DNA of 64,000 bases. It comes from Pseudomonadota bacterium. GTDB lineage: Bacteria; Pseudomonadota; Alphaproteobacteria; Micavibrionales; CSBR16-224. Below the pieces are notes generated by a model. It made no database searches. It saw only the letters and a program-made list of their open reading frames with translations, and was not told where the DNA came from. The DNA lies in assembly GCA_013285465.1 (NCBI GenBank), contig CP053449.1, forward strand, positions 1,822,735 through 1,886,734, in the 5' to 3' direction. Positions 17,835-26,887 of this stretch are shown piece after piece. Each line of letters begins with the position of its first letter. Within the stretch, counting starts at the first letter, position 1. The translations under genes and the position numbers were made by a program.

Positions 17835-18698
17835 CTAATTTTTGCCTGATGAGGGATAAAAAACGCCATGCACCCGCCCGTCGCCGCCGCTGCCGCCTGC
17901 AATCAGCTGGCTGACGCCTGTCTTCATATCCATCTGCGCCTTGTCGCCATGCAGTACATTCTGCCCCTGCTCGATGCTGATACCGCCCGTCATGACCGCG
18001 ATATCGCTGGCCGCGCTGTAAACGGCGGCCTTGCCGCGGATTTTTTCACGCGGGGTCGACAACACAACATTACCGCGGGCGCGGACTTCTTTCAGCGCCA
18101 GCTTATCCGTATCGCCTTTGGCCTTGCCGAACTGCGCCGTCAGATTTTCCGCATCCAGTACATGCTGGCCGCGCACAACGCGCGCGCCGCCATTCGCCGT
18201 GAAAGTTTGCGCTTCACGGTCATATTCCAGCATATTTTGTGCGGTGATGACTTCCCCCGGCGTGACGATTTTTAAGTTATCGCCGATCAGCGTCGCCTTG
18301 CCGCCCGTCACATCATAAACGCCTGTTGTGCCATAAGCCGTATAAGGCGGTGATTCAACGCGGATATTGCCTTCCATTTCAATGCGGGAGATATTGCCCA
18401 TGCCGCCTGCTGCACCCGTACCGTAATAGGCATACATCCGGTCTGCAAAGACGGCGGTATCCCCCTGACGAACCTCGACCGCGCCGCGTGCAATATAACG
18501 GCTGTGGCTTCTGTCCCATTCCAGCGCATGTTCTGCGGAAATCGTCAGAGGCTGTTGCCCGTCGGTCTGTGCATCCGTTGCGGTTGCTGCCGTTTCAGGC
18601 ACTGTTTCCGCGCGGGCAGCCGTGCCGTAGCACAACCATGTACCAAATACGGCAATTACCAGACAGGAAAAAACGGTGCGGCGTAAAGGGGAAAGCAT
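17835..18698 (-). CDS. lptA: LPS transport periplasmic bridge protein LptA
   Basis: A 287-residue protein with a signal peptide (about 1-30, ending ARAE) and an LptA/OstA beta-jellyroll (about 48-250). The repeated strand pattern LTISAEHALEWDRS, YIARGAVEVRQGDTAVFADRM and ARGNVVLSTPREKIRGKAA marks the LPS-binding groove. LptA oligomers carry LPS across the periplasm between LptC and LptD. It is longer than E. coli LptA, mainly from an extra repeat and a Gly-rich C-terminal tail. It starts three bases after the end of lptC. Confidence 0.92.
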   Translation of the reverse strand: MLSPLRRTVFSCLVIAVFGTWLCYGTAARAETVPETAATATDAQTDGQQPLTISAEHALEWDRSHSRYIARGAVEVRQGDTAVFADRMYAYYGTGAAGGMGNISRIEMEGNIRVESPPYTAYGTTGVYDVTGGKATLIGDNLKIVTPGEVITAQNMLEYDREAQTFTANGGARVVRGQHVLDAENLTAQFGKAKGDTDKLALKEVRARGNVVLSTPREKIRGKAAVYSAASDIAVMTGGISIEQGQNVLHGDKAQMDMKTGVSQLIAGGSGGDGRVHGVFYPSSGKN

Positions 18699-18701
18699 TT
18701 T

Positions 18702-19499
18702 CTAAGGTGCCTCCTTTAAAAACAGGTTTCTGGTTTGCAGGAACAGGGTCATTTTCGCCGGACCTGCAAAAATCACTTTATCATCTGCGGGTACAAAATC
18801 CATGCCCTGCGCTTCAATCGCGCCGGCGGGGCCGTGGCCTGCGACTTTTGTATCGGCGCGGACTTCATGGGTTTTTAAATCCATATGCAGGCCTTCGGTC
18901 AGCAATTCATAGCCGATATCATGGAAAAAGCGTACATGGTCTTCCAGAAACAGTTCCTGCTCTTTCTGCATATAGACACCGCGGCGGCTTTGCACGGCGA
19001 TCCAGCCGCCATCCGTCAGCGTCAGATCCGCCATCGGGTCGGCCAGATGCACGACATCGGGGCTGTCGGGGCTGCGTGATGCTTCGGCAGCGGTAATCGT
19101 ATAAGGCTGGCGTTTGTCATCCAGCCCGCCGTAACGCGCACCGATCATGGCAATTTTACTTTGCGCCGCAGCCGCCGGCATGACGCCTTCGGGCAGAACA
19201 TCTGCCGGATTCCGCACGGGACCGATCACTTGCTCTGCGGCTTTGCTTTTCTCTTCCGCAGCTGCCTGACGTTCATGCTGCCGCGCCAGACTGACCGTAC
19301 TGTGCCTGTCTTCGGTAAAGTTATAGACCAGAAGGCCGCAAAGCGCGACCACGGCCAGAAGAAGAATGATTTTTACACTGCGTACCGTCGCCGTATGGCG
19401 ACGTCCGGCGCGATATTGCAAATCTTCCGTTGCAGCATCGGGAGCCGCATACAGCCAATCGCGGTTTTGATGTCCGTTTTCAGCTGTTTGTCCGCTCAA
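18702..19499 (-). CDS. lptC: LPS export periplasmic membrane protein LptC
   Basis: A 265-residue single-pass inner-membrane protein that passes LPS from LptBFG to LptA. A cytoplasmic N-terminal region with charged residues precedes one transmembrane helix (IILLLAVVALCGLLVYNF), then a periplasmic LptC jellyroll (QPYTITAAEASRSPD, VFLEDHVRFFHDIGYELLTEGLHMDLKT-type strands). TTG at 19497-19499 overlaps the kdsD stop as TTGA, a classic translational coupling, so it is preferred over TTG 19520. Overlap and order fix the operon. Confidence 0.88.
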   Translation of the reverse strand: MSGQTAENGHQNRDWLYAAPDAATEDLQYRAGRRHTATVRSVKIILLLAVVALCGLLVYNFTEDRHSTVSLARQHERQAAAEEKSKAAEQVIGPVRNPADVLPEGVMPAAAAQSKIAMIGARYGGLDDKRQPYTITAAEASRSPDSPDVVHLADPMADLTLTDGGWIAVQSRRGVYMQKEQELFLEDHVRFFHDIGYELLTEGLHMDLKTHEVRADTKVAGHGPAGAIEAQGMDFVPADDKVIFAGPAKMTLFLQTRNLFLKEAP

Positions 19500-20542
19500 G
19501 AGAAGCCTGCTCTTAAACAATCATGAAGGTGGAGAATGCCGACGGGCTTACCGTCTTCCTGCACAACAAACAGGCAGGTAATGCGGCGGAAGCTTTGCGT
19601 GACATCATTCATAATGCCCATCGCCTCACCGACCAGCGTTTCCGGACGGATGATTTTCGGCGTTGCCGTCATGATGTCACCGGCTGTTTTGTTGAGGATA
19701 TCGTCGCTGATATGGCGGCGGATATCACCATCGGTAATGATACCGGCCAGCAGACCGTCCGCATCAACAAGGCCGATAGCGCCGAAGCCTTTTTCCGTCA
19801 TCACGGTAAAGGTTTCTTTCAAAGGCGCATCAAGGCTGATCAGCGGCACAGCATCGCCCTTATGCATGATTTCCGAGGCGCGCATCAATTGCTGCCCCAG
19901 CTTGCCGCCGGGATGGTAAACCTGAAAATCAGTCGCGGTAAAGCCTTTGCTTTCCAGCAGCGCAATCGCCAGCGCGTCACCGATTGCCAGCGACATGGTG
20001 GTCGAGGTCGTCGGCGCCAGACCGTTCGGACAGGCTTCGGGCAGTGCCGGAAGCTCCAGTACGATATCCGCGCTTTCGCCCAGCGTTGATCCCGGACGGC
20101 TCGTCACGCCGATCAGCGGAATGGCAAAACGGCGGGTATATTCGATCAGATCATTCATTTCGCGGCTTTCGCCGGAATTGGACAGGGCCAGAACGACATC
20201 ACCGCGTACGATCATCCCCATATCGCCGTGACTGGCTTCACCGGGATGCACAAAAAAGGCAGGTGTTCCCGTCGAGGCCATTGTTGCCGCGATTTTACGG
20301 GCGATATGGCCGCTTTTACCCATACCCGTCACAATCACACGACCTTCGATTGCCGCGATCAGATCAACGGCGCGGGAGAACTCTTCGTCGCTCCAGATTT
20401 TATCGGCAAGGTTTTGCAAAGCATCGGCTTCCATCGCCAGCACGCGCGCGGCGGAACGGTTACTGGCGGAGACAGCCGCCATGTTTTCTTCTTTACTTTC
20501 CGTTACTTGCGCCAATGTTGACACTGTATCTTGCGGAGCCAT
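19496..20542 (-). CDS. kdsD: Arabinose-5-phosphate isomerase
   Basis: A 348-residue enzyme converting ribulose 5-phosphate to arabinose 5-phosphate, the first step to KDO for LPS. A SIS sugar isomerase domain (about 45-185: VIVTGMGKSGHIARKIAATMASTGTP, HPGEASHGDMGM, LALSNSGESREM) is followed by two CBS domains (about 215-345). ATG 20542 is preferred because AGAGGA sits six bases upstream; the ATG at 20557 overlaps that site. First gene of the LPS-export operon, which links KDO synthesis to LPS export. Confidence 0.93.
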   Translation of the reverse strand: MAPQDTVSTLAQVTESKEENMAAVSASNRSAARVLAMEADALQNLADKIWSDEEFSRAVDLIAAIEGRVIVTGMGKSGHIARKIAATMASTGTPAFFVHPGEASHGDMGMIVRGDVVLALSNSGESREMNDLIEYTRRFAIPLIGVTSRPGSTLGESADIVLELPALPEACPNGLAPTTSTTMSLAIGDALAIALLESKGFTATDFQVYHPGGKLGQQLMRASEIMHKGDAVPLISLDAPLKETFTVMTEKGFGAIGLVDADGLLAGIITDGDIRRHISDDILNKTAGDIMTATPKIIRPETLVGEAMGIMNDVTQSFRRITCLFVVQEDGKPVGILHLHDCLRAGFS

Positions 20543-20578
20543 GATGTATCCTCTCATATCGCGTTTTTTATGTGTTAT

Positions 20579-20607
20579 TTTCTAAAGGATTTTTGCGTTA
20601 TCGTCAA
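20579..20607 (-). promoter_or_regulatory. Promoter of the kdsD-lptCAB operon
   Basis: On the minus strand TTGACG (20602-20607) is 17 bases from TAGAAA (20579-20584). The transcript would start about 30 bases before the kdsD ATG. Confidence 0.45.
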
Positions 20608-20694
20608 GTTTTCTGAAAAACACATCTTTACAACATCCCGCACGCCGTGCATGATAATTGCACTCCCGGAGTCATACAGGAACAGGCAATATTC

Positions 20695-21462
20695 ATGCGC
20701 AAGAAATTATATTTACGGCAGTCCTGCCCGAAGGATCTGCAGAAAATTCTCGATTTTTACGATAATAACAAACATCCCTTTATCGCCGGACGCGACCGCG
20801 AAACCATGGAAGAGCGTGTCGATGCAGGGGCTGTGACCATGCTGCAGGATGACAACGGCGATATTCAGGCCATTTCCATCGCCTATCCCGTCACCGCCAA
20901 GGATGAGAACGGCGATGAGGCCCATAAATGGACGGAAATCGGATCAACCCATGTGCTGATGTCCAATATGGGGCTGTTTGATGTGATGGTCGGTGCACAG
21001 CTTCTGAACGCGTTTTTGCTGGAGCCGCCGGAAGACCGTTTTGTCATCGAAATCGACCCGACAAATCTGCATTCCAAACATGTCTTTAAAAAACTGGGCT
21101 GTGCCGATTACGACAACCCGCCGGAAGATATGGTCAAGGGCGTGAACGGCATTTTAGCGCCCGAAGATGCCAATAAAGGCGTTGACTGGCTGTATGCCGA
21201 TCACGAAATGATGCCCGCACTGGCCAAAAAATTTCTGGACCGGATTGATAATCCCGTCATCACCAATAAGGCCACGGGCGAGGAATATGAGCTGGATGTT
21301 AGTGAGTCACCGCTGGGTAAACACTTTGTTGCCACGCTTGAAAAACTGGCCAAAAAAGATTACGGTCAAGGCAACGCGCCGGCCAATGACAAAGACAAAA
21401 AACAGGATGCAGATCCCGGCACAAAAAAAGCAAGAAACAACCTGTTCCACGGCCCGAAATAA
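20695..21462 (+). CDS. GNAT-like protein, substrate unknown
   Basis: A 255-residue protein whose first 150 residues resemble a GNAT acetyltransferase fold: KKLYLRQSCPKDLQKILDFYDNN, RETMEERVDAGAVTMLQDDNGDIQAISIAYPV, and NLHSKHVFKKLGC, the last like the family's final strand-helix. The acetyl-CoA pyrophosphate loop (Q/RxxGxG/A) is not evident, so activity is uncertain. The C-terminus is Lys/Asp-rich and disordered. ATG 20695 follows an AGGAACAGG stretch; the upstream GTG 20647 lacks support. It leads a probable operon with the AlgH-like gene and coaE. Confidence 0.6.
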   Translation: MRKKLYLRQSCPKDLQKILDFYDNNKHPFIAGRDRETMEERVDAGAVTMLQDDNGDIQAISIAYPVTAKDENGDEAHKWTEIGSTHVLMSNMGLFDVMVGAQLLNAFLLEPPEDRFVIEIDPTNLHSKHVFKKLGCADYDNPPEDMVKGVNGILAPEDANKGVDWLYADHEMMPALAKKFLDRIDNPVITNKATGEEYELDVSESPLGKHFVATLEKLAKKDYGQGNAPANDKDKKQDADPGTKKARNNLFHGPK

Positions 21463-21519
21463 TCTTTCTGCTGCCGGACAGAGCTAAAAACCAGAGAAGA
21501 CCCAAGGAAAATCCGGCGC

Positions 21520-22428
21520 ATGTCCGATAGTCGTAAGAAAACACCCGCGAAACCGAAAAAAGCCGCACAGAAAAAAAGTAAAACGGCCAAAAAGACCTCT
21601 GCGGCAAAAGCGTCCAAATCTCCGGCTGCGACAGAAGAGGAAAATCTTCCTTTCTACCGTAAACATATCGCGATCATCGAAGGGGTCGGCTATATCCTGC
21701 TGGCAATTTTGATGTTCAGCGTGCCGCAGCTGATGATCCGCCACCCGAACAGTCTGGCCGGACAAATTCTTGTGGCCGCTCCCTATCCCGAGAACCATCC
21801 AAGTCAGCCGCTTTTCGGCGAAACCGTCATATTGATGACCAAACATACCCGCCGCATGGCGCACGGCTTTATCGTCAACCGTCCGCTGGAGAGCATGTCG
21901 GCGCGCGCCTTGTACAAAAAACTGGATATTCCCGCACCGGGGCGTTCCGCCAGCCTGTGGATCACGCCCGCCTATGCCGATGAAGACGCGGAGGATGCAC
22001 CGAAAGAGGGCCGCAGCTATTTGAGCGACACGATGGAGCGTATGAGCTTTCCCGTCTATTGGGGCGGCCCGGTTGACGAAGATGAAGGGCATCTGCTGTT
22101 CCTTGACAAGGAATACAGCAAAAGCAAAATTACCCGTATCCCCAATACAAATGTCAGTTTTACCGACAAAATGAAAGTGATGAATAATGTGCTGGCCGCT
22201 TATGAGGAAGATGACGTCACCCCTTATAAAATCACTTTCGGACACGCGCAATGGGGACCGGGGCAGCTTGACAAAGAATTGAAAGACGGCCGCTGGCAGG
22301 TTGTGCCGTATGAACAGGAGATCGTTTTTTCAGATAACCCGAAAGGTTTGTGGAATGAATTGCAAAAACGCTTGGCAAAAAGCACTGAAACAGGTCAAGA
22401 AGATGGTCAAGAAAACACCGGCAAATAA
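21520..22428 (+). CDS. Membrane-anchored YqgE/AlgH (DUF179) protein
   Basis: A 302-residue protein. Residues 1-45 are Lys/Ala/Ser-rich, followed by a hydrophobic helix (about 48-70, VGYILLAILMFSVPQLMI). The rest (about 80-295) is a DUF179 domain: GQILVAAPYPENHPSQPLFGETVILM, HGFIVNRPL, VYWGGPVD, FGHAQWGPGQL. AlgH proteins are usually about 190 residues and soluble, so the N-terminal anchor is unusual. The basic residues before the helix would place the domain on the periplasmic side if the positive-inside rule holds. The function of DUF179 is unclear. coaE overlaps its 3' end. Confidence 0.75.
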   Translation: MSDSRKKTPAKPKKAAQKKSKTAKKTSAAKASKSPAATEEENLPFYRKHIAIIEGVGYILLAILMFSVPQLMIRHPNSLAGQILVAAPYPENHPSQPLFGETVILMTKHTRRMAHGFIVNRPLESMSARALYKKLDIPAPGRSASLWITPAYADEDAEDAPKEGRSYLSDTMERMSFPVYWGGPVDEDEGHLLFLDKEYSKSKITRIPNTNVSFTDKMKVMNNVLAAYEEDDVTPYKITFGHAQWGPGQLDKELKDGRWQVVPYEQEIVFSDNPKGLWNELQKRLAKSTETGQEDGQENTGK

Positions 22429-23125
22429 CACGGCCTTCGTGATCGGTATTACCGGTTCGATCGGCATGGGGAAAAGCACGGTTTCAAAAATGTTTGAACA
22501 CCATGATATCCCTGTCAATAACGCCGATGATGATGTGCATAAAGCCATGGGACCGGGCGGCCCCGCCGTCGAGGCCGTCGGCAAACTGGTACCCGCCGCG
22601 CTGGCCAAGGATGAGAAAGGCCGCGACTATATCGACCGTAAGATCCTGTCCGCACATGTTTTTGCCGATCCTGATGACTTATCCATGCTGAACGAACTTG
22701 AAAAAATTCTGCACCCGATTGTCGGGAAATTGCGGGAGGAATTCGTCGCGGAACAATCCGCCGCAGGGCATAAAATTGTCATTTGCGACATTCCGCTGCT
22801 GTTTGAAAACGGGCTGGAAAAAGAGATGGATTTGACATTATGTGTCAGCGCCCCCGCCGATGTGCAGAAACAGCGCGTGCTGGCGCGTCCCAATATGACA
22901 GAGGACAAGCTGAACAGCGTGCTTGACCGCCAGATGCCGGATGCGGAAAAGCGCAAAAAGGCCGATATCGTGCTGGATACCTCGCTGTCGCTTGAAAAAA
23001 CGCGGGAGCAGGTGGAGACACTGGTTCAGGATATTCTGGACGGTAAAATCACGAAAGCGCAATCGCGGAAATCTGACGCCCGCAATTCCCGTGGCCGTGG
23101 CGCAACATATGGCGCCGATAGCTGA
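22403..23125 (+). CDS. coaE: Dephospho-CoA kinase
   Basis: A 240-residue enzyme that phosphorylates the ribose 3'-OH of dephospho-CoA, the last step of CoA synthesis. The P-loop is GITGSIGMGKST, with NADDDVHK and the lid-region VCDIPLLFE-type motif (ICDIPLLFENGLE). The chosen ATG 22403 lies inside the end of the AlgH gene (26-base overlap); ATG 22355 is an alternative. The last 25 residues (from about 215) are Arg/Ser-rich and overlap pgeF antiparallel by 77 bases. Confidence 0.93.
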   Translation: MVKKTPANNTAFVIGITGSIGMGKSTVSKMFEHHDIPVNNADDDVHKAMGPGGPAVEAVGKLVPAALAKDEKGRDYIDRKILSAHVFADPDDLSMLNELEKILHPIVGKLREEFVAEQSAAGHKIVICDIPLLFENGLEKEMDLTLCVSAPADVQKQRVLARPNMTEDKLNSVLDRQMPDAEKRKKADIVLDTSLSLEKTREQVETLVQDILDGKITKAQSRKSDARNSRGRGATYGADS

Positions 23126-23810
23126 AGAATTTTTCCGGCTGCGCGCAGGTATCTTCCCCCGCATCGCTGATTTGCGTCACACCCGCCGCCGCTGTCTGGC
23201 GCAGCACATAACCTGCCAGATCAAACAGGAAATGGTCGGGTTTCCCCGCGATCTTCTGAAATAAGGCCTCATTCTCCGCGCTTTGCCGTAAAAAGCGGTT
23301 ATAGTAATCGCGGTCAATTTCATAGCTTTCCTGACGGATGGACGGGCCGATCACGGCTTTGATTTTTGCAATATCCGCCCCCTGCTGCCGCATCACCTGA
23401 ACGGTTTTTGTCACAATGCCGCCAAAGGCGCTGGGCCAGCCCGCATGTGCCGCGCCGATCACGCCGTTATCGGTATCGGCCAGCAGCACCGGCACGCAAT
23501 CCGCCGTCAAGACGCCCAATGCCAGATGCGGCGTTGTTGTCACCAGCGCATCGGCGGCGGGCGCTTCGGGCAATGCCTCCGTCACAACGGCAACATCCGT
23601 GCCATGTACCTGATGCATGGTTTGCAAAACGGGCGCCGCCGTTGATAAACGCGTCAGAACGCGGGCGCGGTTTTCCGTGACATTGTCCCGCGCATCCTCC
23701 TGCGCATAGGAGCAATTCAGCGAGGCATAATCCCCCGTACTGACCCCGCCCGTGATGCCGAAAAATCCATGCGGCGCATCTGCGAGAATTTTATCTTCAA
23801 TCACAATCAT
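23049..23810 (-). CDS. pgeF: PgeF/YfiH multicopper-like peptidoglycan editing factor
   Basis: A 253-residue laccase-domain protein. The metal-site motifs are QVHGTDVAVV, LTADCVPVLL, GAAHAGWPSAFGG and the C-terminal SYRRH and GRQISAIAL, typical of the family. These proteins act as purine nucleoside phosphorylase/adenosine deaminases or peptidoglycan editing factors; which applies here is not decided by sequence. The start overlaps the midA stop as ATGA. The 3' end overlaps coaE on the other strand by 77 bases, and both ends look genuine. Confidence 0.9.
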   Translation of the reverse strand: MIVIEDKILADAPHGFFGITGGVSTGDYASLNCSYAQEDARDNVTENRARVLTRLSTAAPVLQTMHQVHGTDVAVVTEALPEAPAADALVTTTPHLALGVLTADCVPVLLADTDNGVIGAAHAGWPSAFGGIVTKTVQVMRQQGADIAKIKAVIGPSIRQESYEIDRDYYNRFLRQSAENEALFQKIAGKPDHFLFDLAGYVLRQTAAAGVTQISDAGEDTCAQPEKFFSYRRHMLRHGHGNCGRQISAIALS

Positions 23811-24892
23811 GCCGAAAGCCCCATTACCTTAAATAATCTGCCCATTTCAGATGCGGCGGTCAAGCGCTGTACCGCAAGGATCAGCTCTTTCGCCTGTTCC
23901 GGCCTGGCCTGTTTGCGCAGATTTCCGGCATATTCTTCAATCCCGATGCCGCGCAGGAAATCTCCTTGCGTGATGATATCTGTGGCATAGACCCCTGCCG
24001 CCTGCACCGCCTTGCGCAGCACTGCGAAATTGACATGGGCGGTGATATCGCGCTCCCCCGGATCCCAGAGCGGGTCGGCATGCTGATGCGCACTGAGGGC
24101 CTGCAGCGTATCACCGATGGCCCATTCATCATCATGCCCGTAATCAATCACAAGGCACATCCCGCGCTGCGCCTTGATTTTGGCGGCAAGCTTTCCCATG
24201 ATCGCCTCCGCCGCCGGACAATATTCAAATACTGCGCCGTCCTTGACGCGTTTGGGCAAGTCCATTTCCGGTTTTTCCGGCAGCAATGTAAAGGCAAAGC
24301 CCTTGTTTTTTCCGGTTGTGATACCGCGTTCGCGCCATTCCCCTTTTTCCATGACGAATTGGCGGATCGGCAATGCATCAAAGAATTCATTGGCCATCAC
24401 GATCAACGGTCTGTCCTGCGGCAAATCATCAATACTGTCATGCCAGCTGATTTTTCCCTCCAGATGCGCCAGTGTTTCGCGCTGCCGTTCCTTTAAGACC
24501 GGACTGATTTCCACCAGATGCACCTCTGCCTGTGCGCAAAAATCCGGCGCGGCCTTTTCCGCGATGCGCCAGATATCGGCGGTCAGACTGCCGCGCCCCG
24601 GCCCCAGCTCGACCAGTGCGGGTTTTTCCGGTGCGCCCATTTCCTGCCAGTTTTCCAGCAGAAATGTGCCGATAATCTCGCCAAAGACCTGACTGATTTC
24701 AGGGGCGGTGGTGAAATCCCCGCGCGTTCCGAAAGGGTCACGCGTCATGTAATAGCCGTAGTCGGGATGCGCCAGACACAGCGCCATATAATCGGCAACG
24801 GAGACCGGCCCCTCTGCCGCGATTTTTGCGCGTAGCAGCGCCCCCAGCCCTGCATCCTTCTTGTTTTGACTGTCAGGATGATGCCGTGCCAT
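23807..24892 (-). CDS. MidA/NDUFAF7-family SAM-dependent methyltransferase
   Basis: A 361-residue class I methyltransferase of the DUF185/MidA family; the human homologue methylates a complex I subunit. The N-terminal motif VSVADYMALCLAHPDYGYY, GDFTTAPEISQVFGE, the SAM-binding VELGPGRGSLTADIWR, and ANEFFDALPIRQF are all hallmark segments. ATG 24892 overlaps lgt by 20 bases and is preceded by GGTGGA. It is third in the hldD-lgt-midA-pgeF operon, an order common in alphaproteobacteria. Confidence 0.92.
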   Translation of the reverse strand: MARHHPDSQNKKDAGLGALLRAKIAAEGPVSVADYMALCLAHPDYGYYMTRDPFGTRGDFTTAPEISQVFGEIIGTFLLENWQEMGAPEKPALVELGPGRGSLTADIWRIAEKAAPDFCAQAEVHLVEISPVLKERQRETLAHLEGKISWHDSIDDLPQDRPLIVMANEFFDALPIRQFVMEKGEWRERGITTGKNKGFAFTLLPEKPEMDLPKRVKDGAVFEYCPAAEAIMGKLAAKIKAQRGMCLVIDYGHDDEWAIGDTLQALSAHQHADPLWDPGERDITAHVNFAVLRKAVQAAGVYATDIITQGDFLRGIGIEEYAGNLRKQARPEQAKELILAVQRLTAASEMGRLFKVMGLSA

Positions 24893-25709
24893 GTTCCACC
24901 GTTTTTTGTTTTGCCGCATAACGGATCAGCCAGATGCCGCCCGCAATCATCGGCAGAGAGAGAATTTGCCCCATCGAGAAATATTCGGCGAACAGGCCGA
25001 GTTGCACATCGGGTTCCCGCACCCATTCGATGCAGAAACGCGCAGAGCCATACCATGCGAGGAACACGCCTGCCAATATTCCCGGGCGTTTCCAGACATG
25101 GAAAAACCGCGCCAGCACATAGAGCAGTAAAAACAGTACCAGCCCTTCCAGCCCCGCTTCGTAAAGCTGGCTGGGATGACGCGGAAACGGGTCGCCATAG
25201 GGAAAGACGATTCCCCAGGGCATCGCCGTCACCCGTCCGAATAATTCGCCATTGGCAAAATTGGCCAGCCGTCCGAAGAACAATCCGATCGGCACGACGC
25301 AGGCCACCAGATCAGCCAGCTGCAGCAGCGGAATTTTAGCCTGACGCGCATAGAGAAACAGCACGGCAATCACCCCTGCCATACCGCCATGGAAAGACAT
25401 GCCGCCCTCCCACAAATAGAAAATCTGCAGCGGGTTTTCGATGTAAAAGCTGAAATTGTAAAACAGCACATAACCAAGACGACCGCCGAGCACGACCCCT
25501 GCAACGATCCAGGGCAGCATATCTTCAATATCCTGCCGGTTCGGACGCCAGTCTTTGCCGAAACGTCCCGCCAGCCATGAGCCGTAGCCCCAGCCGCCGA
25601 GAAAACCCGCCAGATAGGCCAGCGCATACCAGCGGATATGCAGAATACCGAAAATGCTGAACGCAATCGGGTCAATATCGGGGAACGGGATGCCTGCGAC
25701 GCCCTGCAT
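24873..25709 (-). CDS. lgt: Prolipoprotein diacylglyceryl transferase
   Basis: A 278-residue inner-membrane enzyme that transfers diacylglycerol from phosphatidylglycerol to the lipobox cysteine of prolipoproteins. Seven hydrophobic helices are visible, with RWYALAYLAGFL, GGRLGYVLFYN, HGGMAG, the signature GRLANFANGELFGRVT and the C-terminal REPDVQLG. It starts 19 bases after hldD and overlaps midA. BamB at 53 kb carries a lipobox that Lgt would modify. Confidence 0.95.
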   Translation of the reverse strand: MQGVAGIPFPDIDPIAFSIFGILHIRWYALAYLAGFLGGWGYGSWLAGRFGKDWRPNRQDIEDMLPWIVAGVVLGGRLGYVLFYNFSFYIENPLQIFYLWEGGMSFHGGMAGVIAVLFLYARQAKIPLLQLADLVACVVPIGLFFGRLANFANGELFGRVTAMPWGIVFPYGDPFPRHPSQLYEAGLEGLVLFLLLYVLARFFHVWKRPGILAGVFLAWYGSARFCIEWVREPDVQLGLFAEYFSMGQILSLPMIAGGIWLIRYAAKQKTVEHGTASS

Positions 25710-25728
25710 GGTTTTGCCTTTCCGCTAC

Positions 25729-26733
25729 TTACCAGTAACGATCTTCTTTTGCGAGATGGGTTTGCACATAGTCGCGCACACCGTCTTCCAGCGATGTGAA
25801 ATCAGCCATATAACCGGCGGCGCGCAGTTTCGCCATATTCGCCTCGGTGAAATACTGGTATTGCGCCCGCAAATCTTCAGGCATGTCGATATAGCTGATA
25901 TCCGGCTCGCGCCCCAGCGCGGTAAACAGCGCCGTTGCCAGATCGGCAAAGCTGCGCGCCTTGCCCGTGCCGACATTGAACAAGCCGTTTTTATCGGCAT
26001 TTTCAAAGAACCAGAGCATGACATCAACGCAATCCTTCACATAGACGAAATCACGCATCTGGCCACCATCGCCGTAATCGGGGCGGTGGGATTTGAACAA
26101 GGTCGCGCCGCCGCCTGCCGCCAGCGGTTCGTAGAGTTTGCAGACGACGCTCATCATATCGCCTTTGTGATATTCATTCGGGCCGTAGACATTGAAAAAC
26201 TTTAAACCGACAAATTGCGGCGGCTTCGGTTCGATCTGTTTTAAGCGTTCATCTTGCGTCATACGCGCAACATAGCGGTCAAAGGCATGTTTGCTCCAGC
26301 CATAGGCGTTCAGCGGCTGCAAACCCGCCAATTTGTCAATTTCCTCGACATCGGTAAAGCCGTGACTGCCATCGCCATAAGTCGCTGCGGAGGAGGCGTA
26401 AATCAAACGCACATTATTGTCGGCGCAGTAATGCCACAATTTACGTGTCAGGATAAAATTGGATTTGACGATCAGATCGGCATCGCGCTCGGTTGTGGCG
26501 GAAATTGCGCCAAGATGAAAGATGGCATCAACTTTGCCTTTATGTTCCTCGAGCCAGTCAAACAGATCAGCCGGAAAGACAAAATCATAAATTTCGCGTT
26601 TGGCGATATTTTTCCATTTATCGCCTTCGCCGAGGTGATCCGCGATCACAATGCGCCGTCCGGGAAATTTTTCTTCCAATTTTGCAACCAGACAGGAACC
26701 GATAAAACCTGCGCCGCCTGTGACAATAATCAT
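25729..26733 (-). CDS. hldD: ADP-L-glycero-D-manno-heptose 6-epimerase
   Basis: A 334-residue short-chain dehydrogenase-type epimerase making ADP-L-glycero-beta-D-manno-heptose for the LPS inner core. The NAD(P) motif is VTGGAGFIGS at the N-terminus, the catalytic triad includes YGWSKHAFD (Tyr and Lys), and KFFNVYGPNEYHKGDM follows. ATG 26733 is preceded by AAGGA seven bases upstream; earlier in-frame starts lack this. It leads the hldD-lgt-midA-pgeF operon. Confidence 0.95.
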   Translation of the reverse strand: MIIVTGGAGFIGSCLVAKLEEKFPGRRIVIADHLGEGDKWKNIAKREIYDFVFPADLFDWLEEHKGKVDAIFHLGAISATTERDADLIVKSNFILTRKLWHYCADNNVRLIYASSAATYGDGSHGFTDVEEIDKLAGLQPLNAYGWSKHAFDRYVARMTQDERLKQIEPKPPQFVGLKFFNVYGPNEYHKGDMMSVVCKLYEPLAAGGGATLFKSHRPDYGDGGQMRDFVYVKDCVDVMLWFFENADKNGLFNVGTGKARSFADLATALFTALGREPDISYIDMPEDLRAQYQYFTEANMAKLRAAGYMADFTSLEDGVRDYVQTHLAKEDRYW

Positions 26734-26782
26734 GTGTTTTTCCTTGTTTTTTCTGTTTTGTCTTCCATTTCTGCGTTCCTCT

Positions 26783-26810
26783 GTTATACCGTCAATGCCC
26801 CGCTTGATAA
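26783..26810 (-). promoter_or_regulatory. Possible hldD operon promoter
   Basis: On the minus strand TTATCA (26805-26810) and TATAAC (26783-26788) are 16 bases apart, giving a leader of about 45 bases to hldD. Confidence 0.4.
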
Positions 26811-26819
26811 ACAAAAAAC

Positions 26820-26849
26820 TTGCCAAGAATACGTTAAATATGCTATGAG
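26820..26849 (+). promoter_or_regulatory. Possible ybjN-proC promoter
   Basis: TTGCCA (26820-26825) and TATGAG (26844-26849) are 18 bases apart, in the 154-base divergent region between hldD and the YbjN gene. Confidence 0.4.
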
Positions 26850-26887
26850 ATTCCTAATGAATAAAAACAATAAAGGCAGATAAACGC

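Noticed and set aside
18326-19096. 256-codon plus-strand frame over lptA and lptC
   Set aside because: Arg/Cys-rich shadow across two real genes; no ribosome site.
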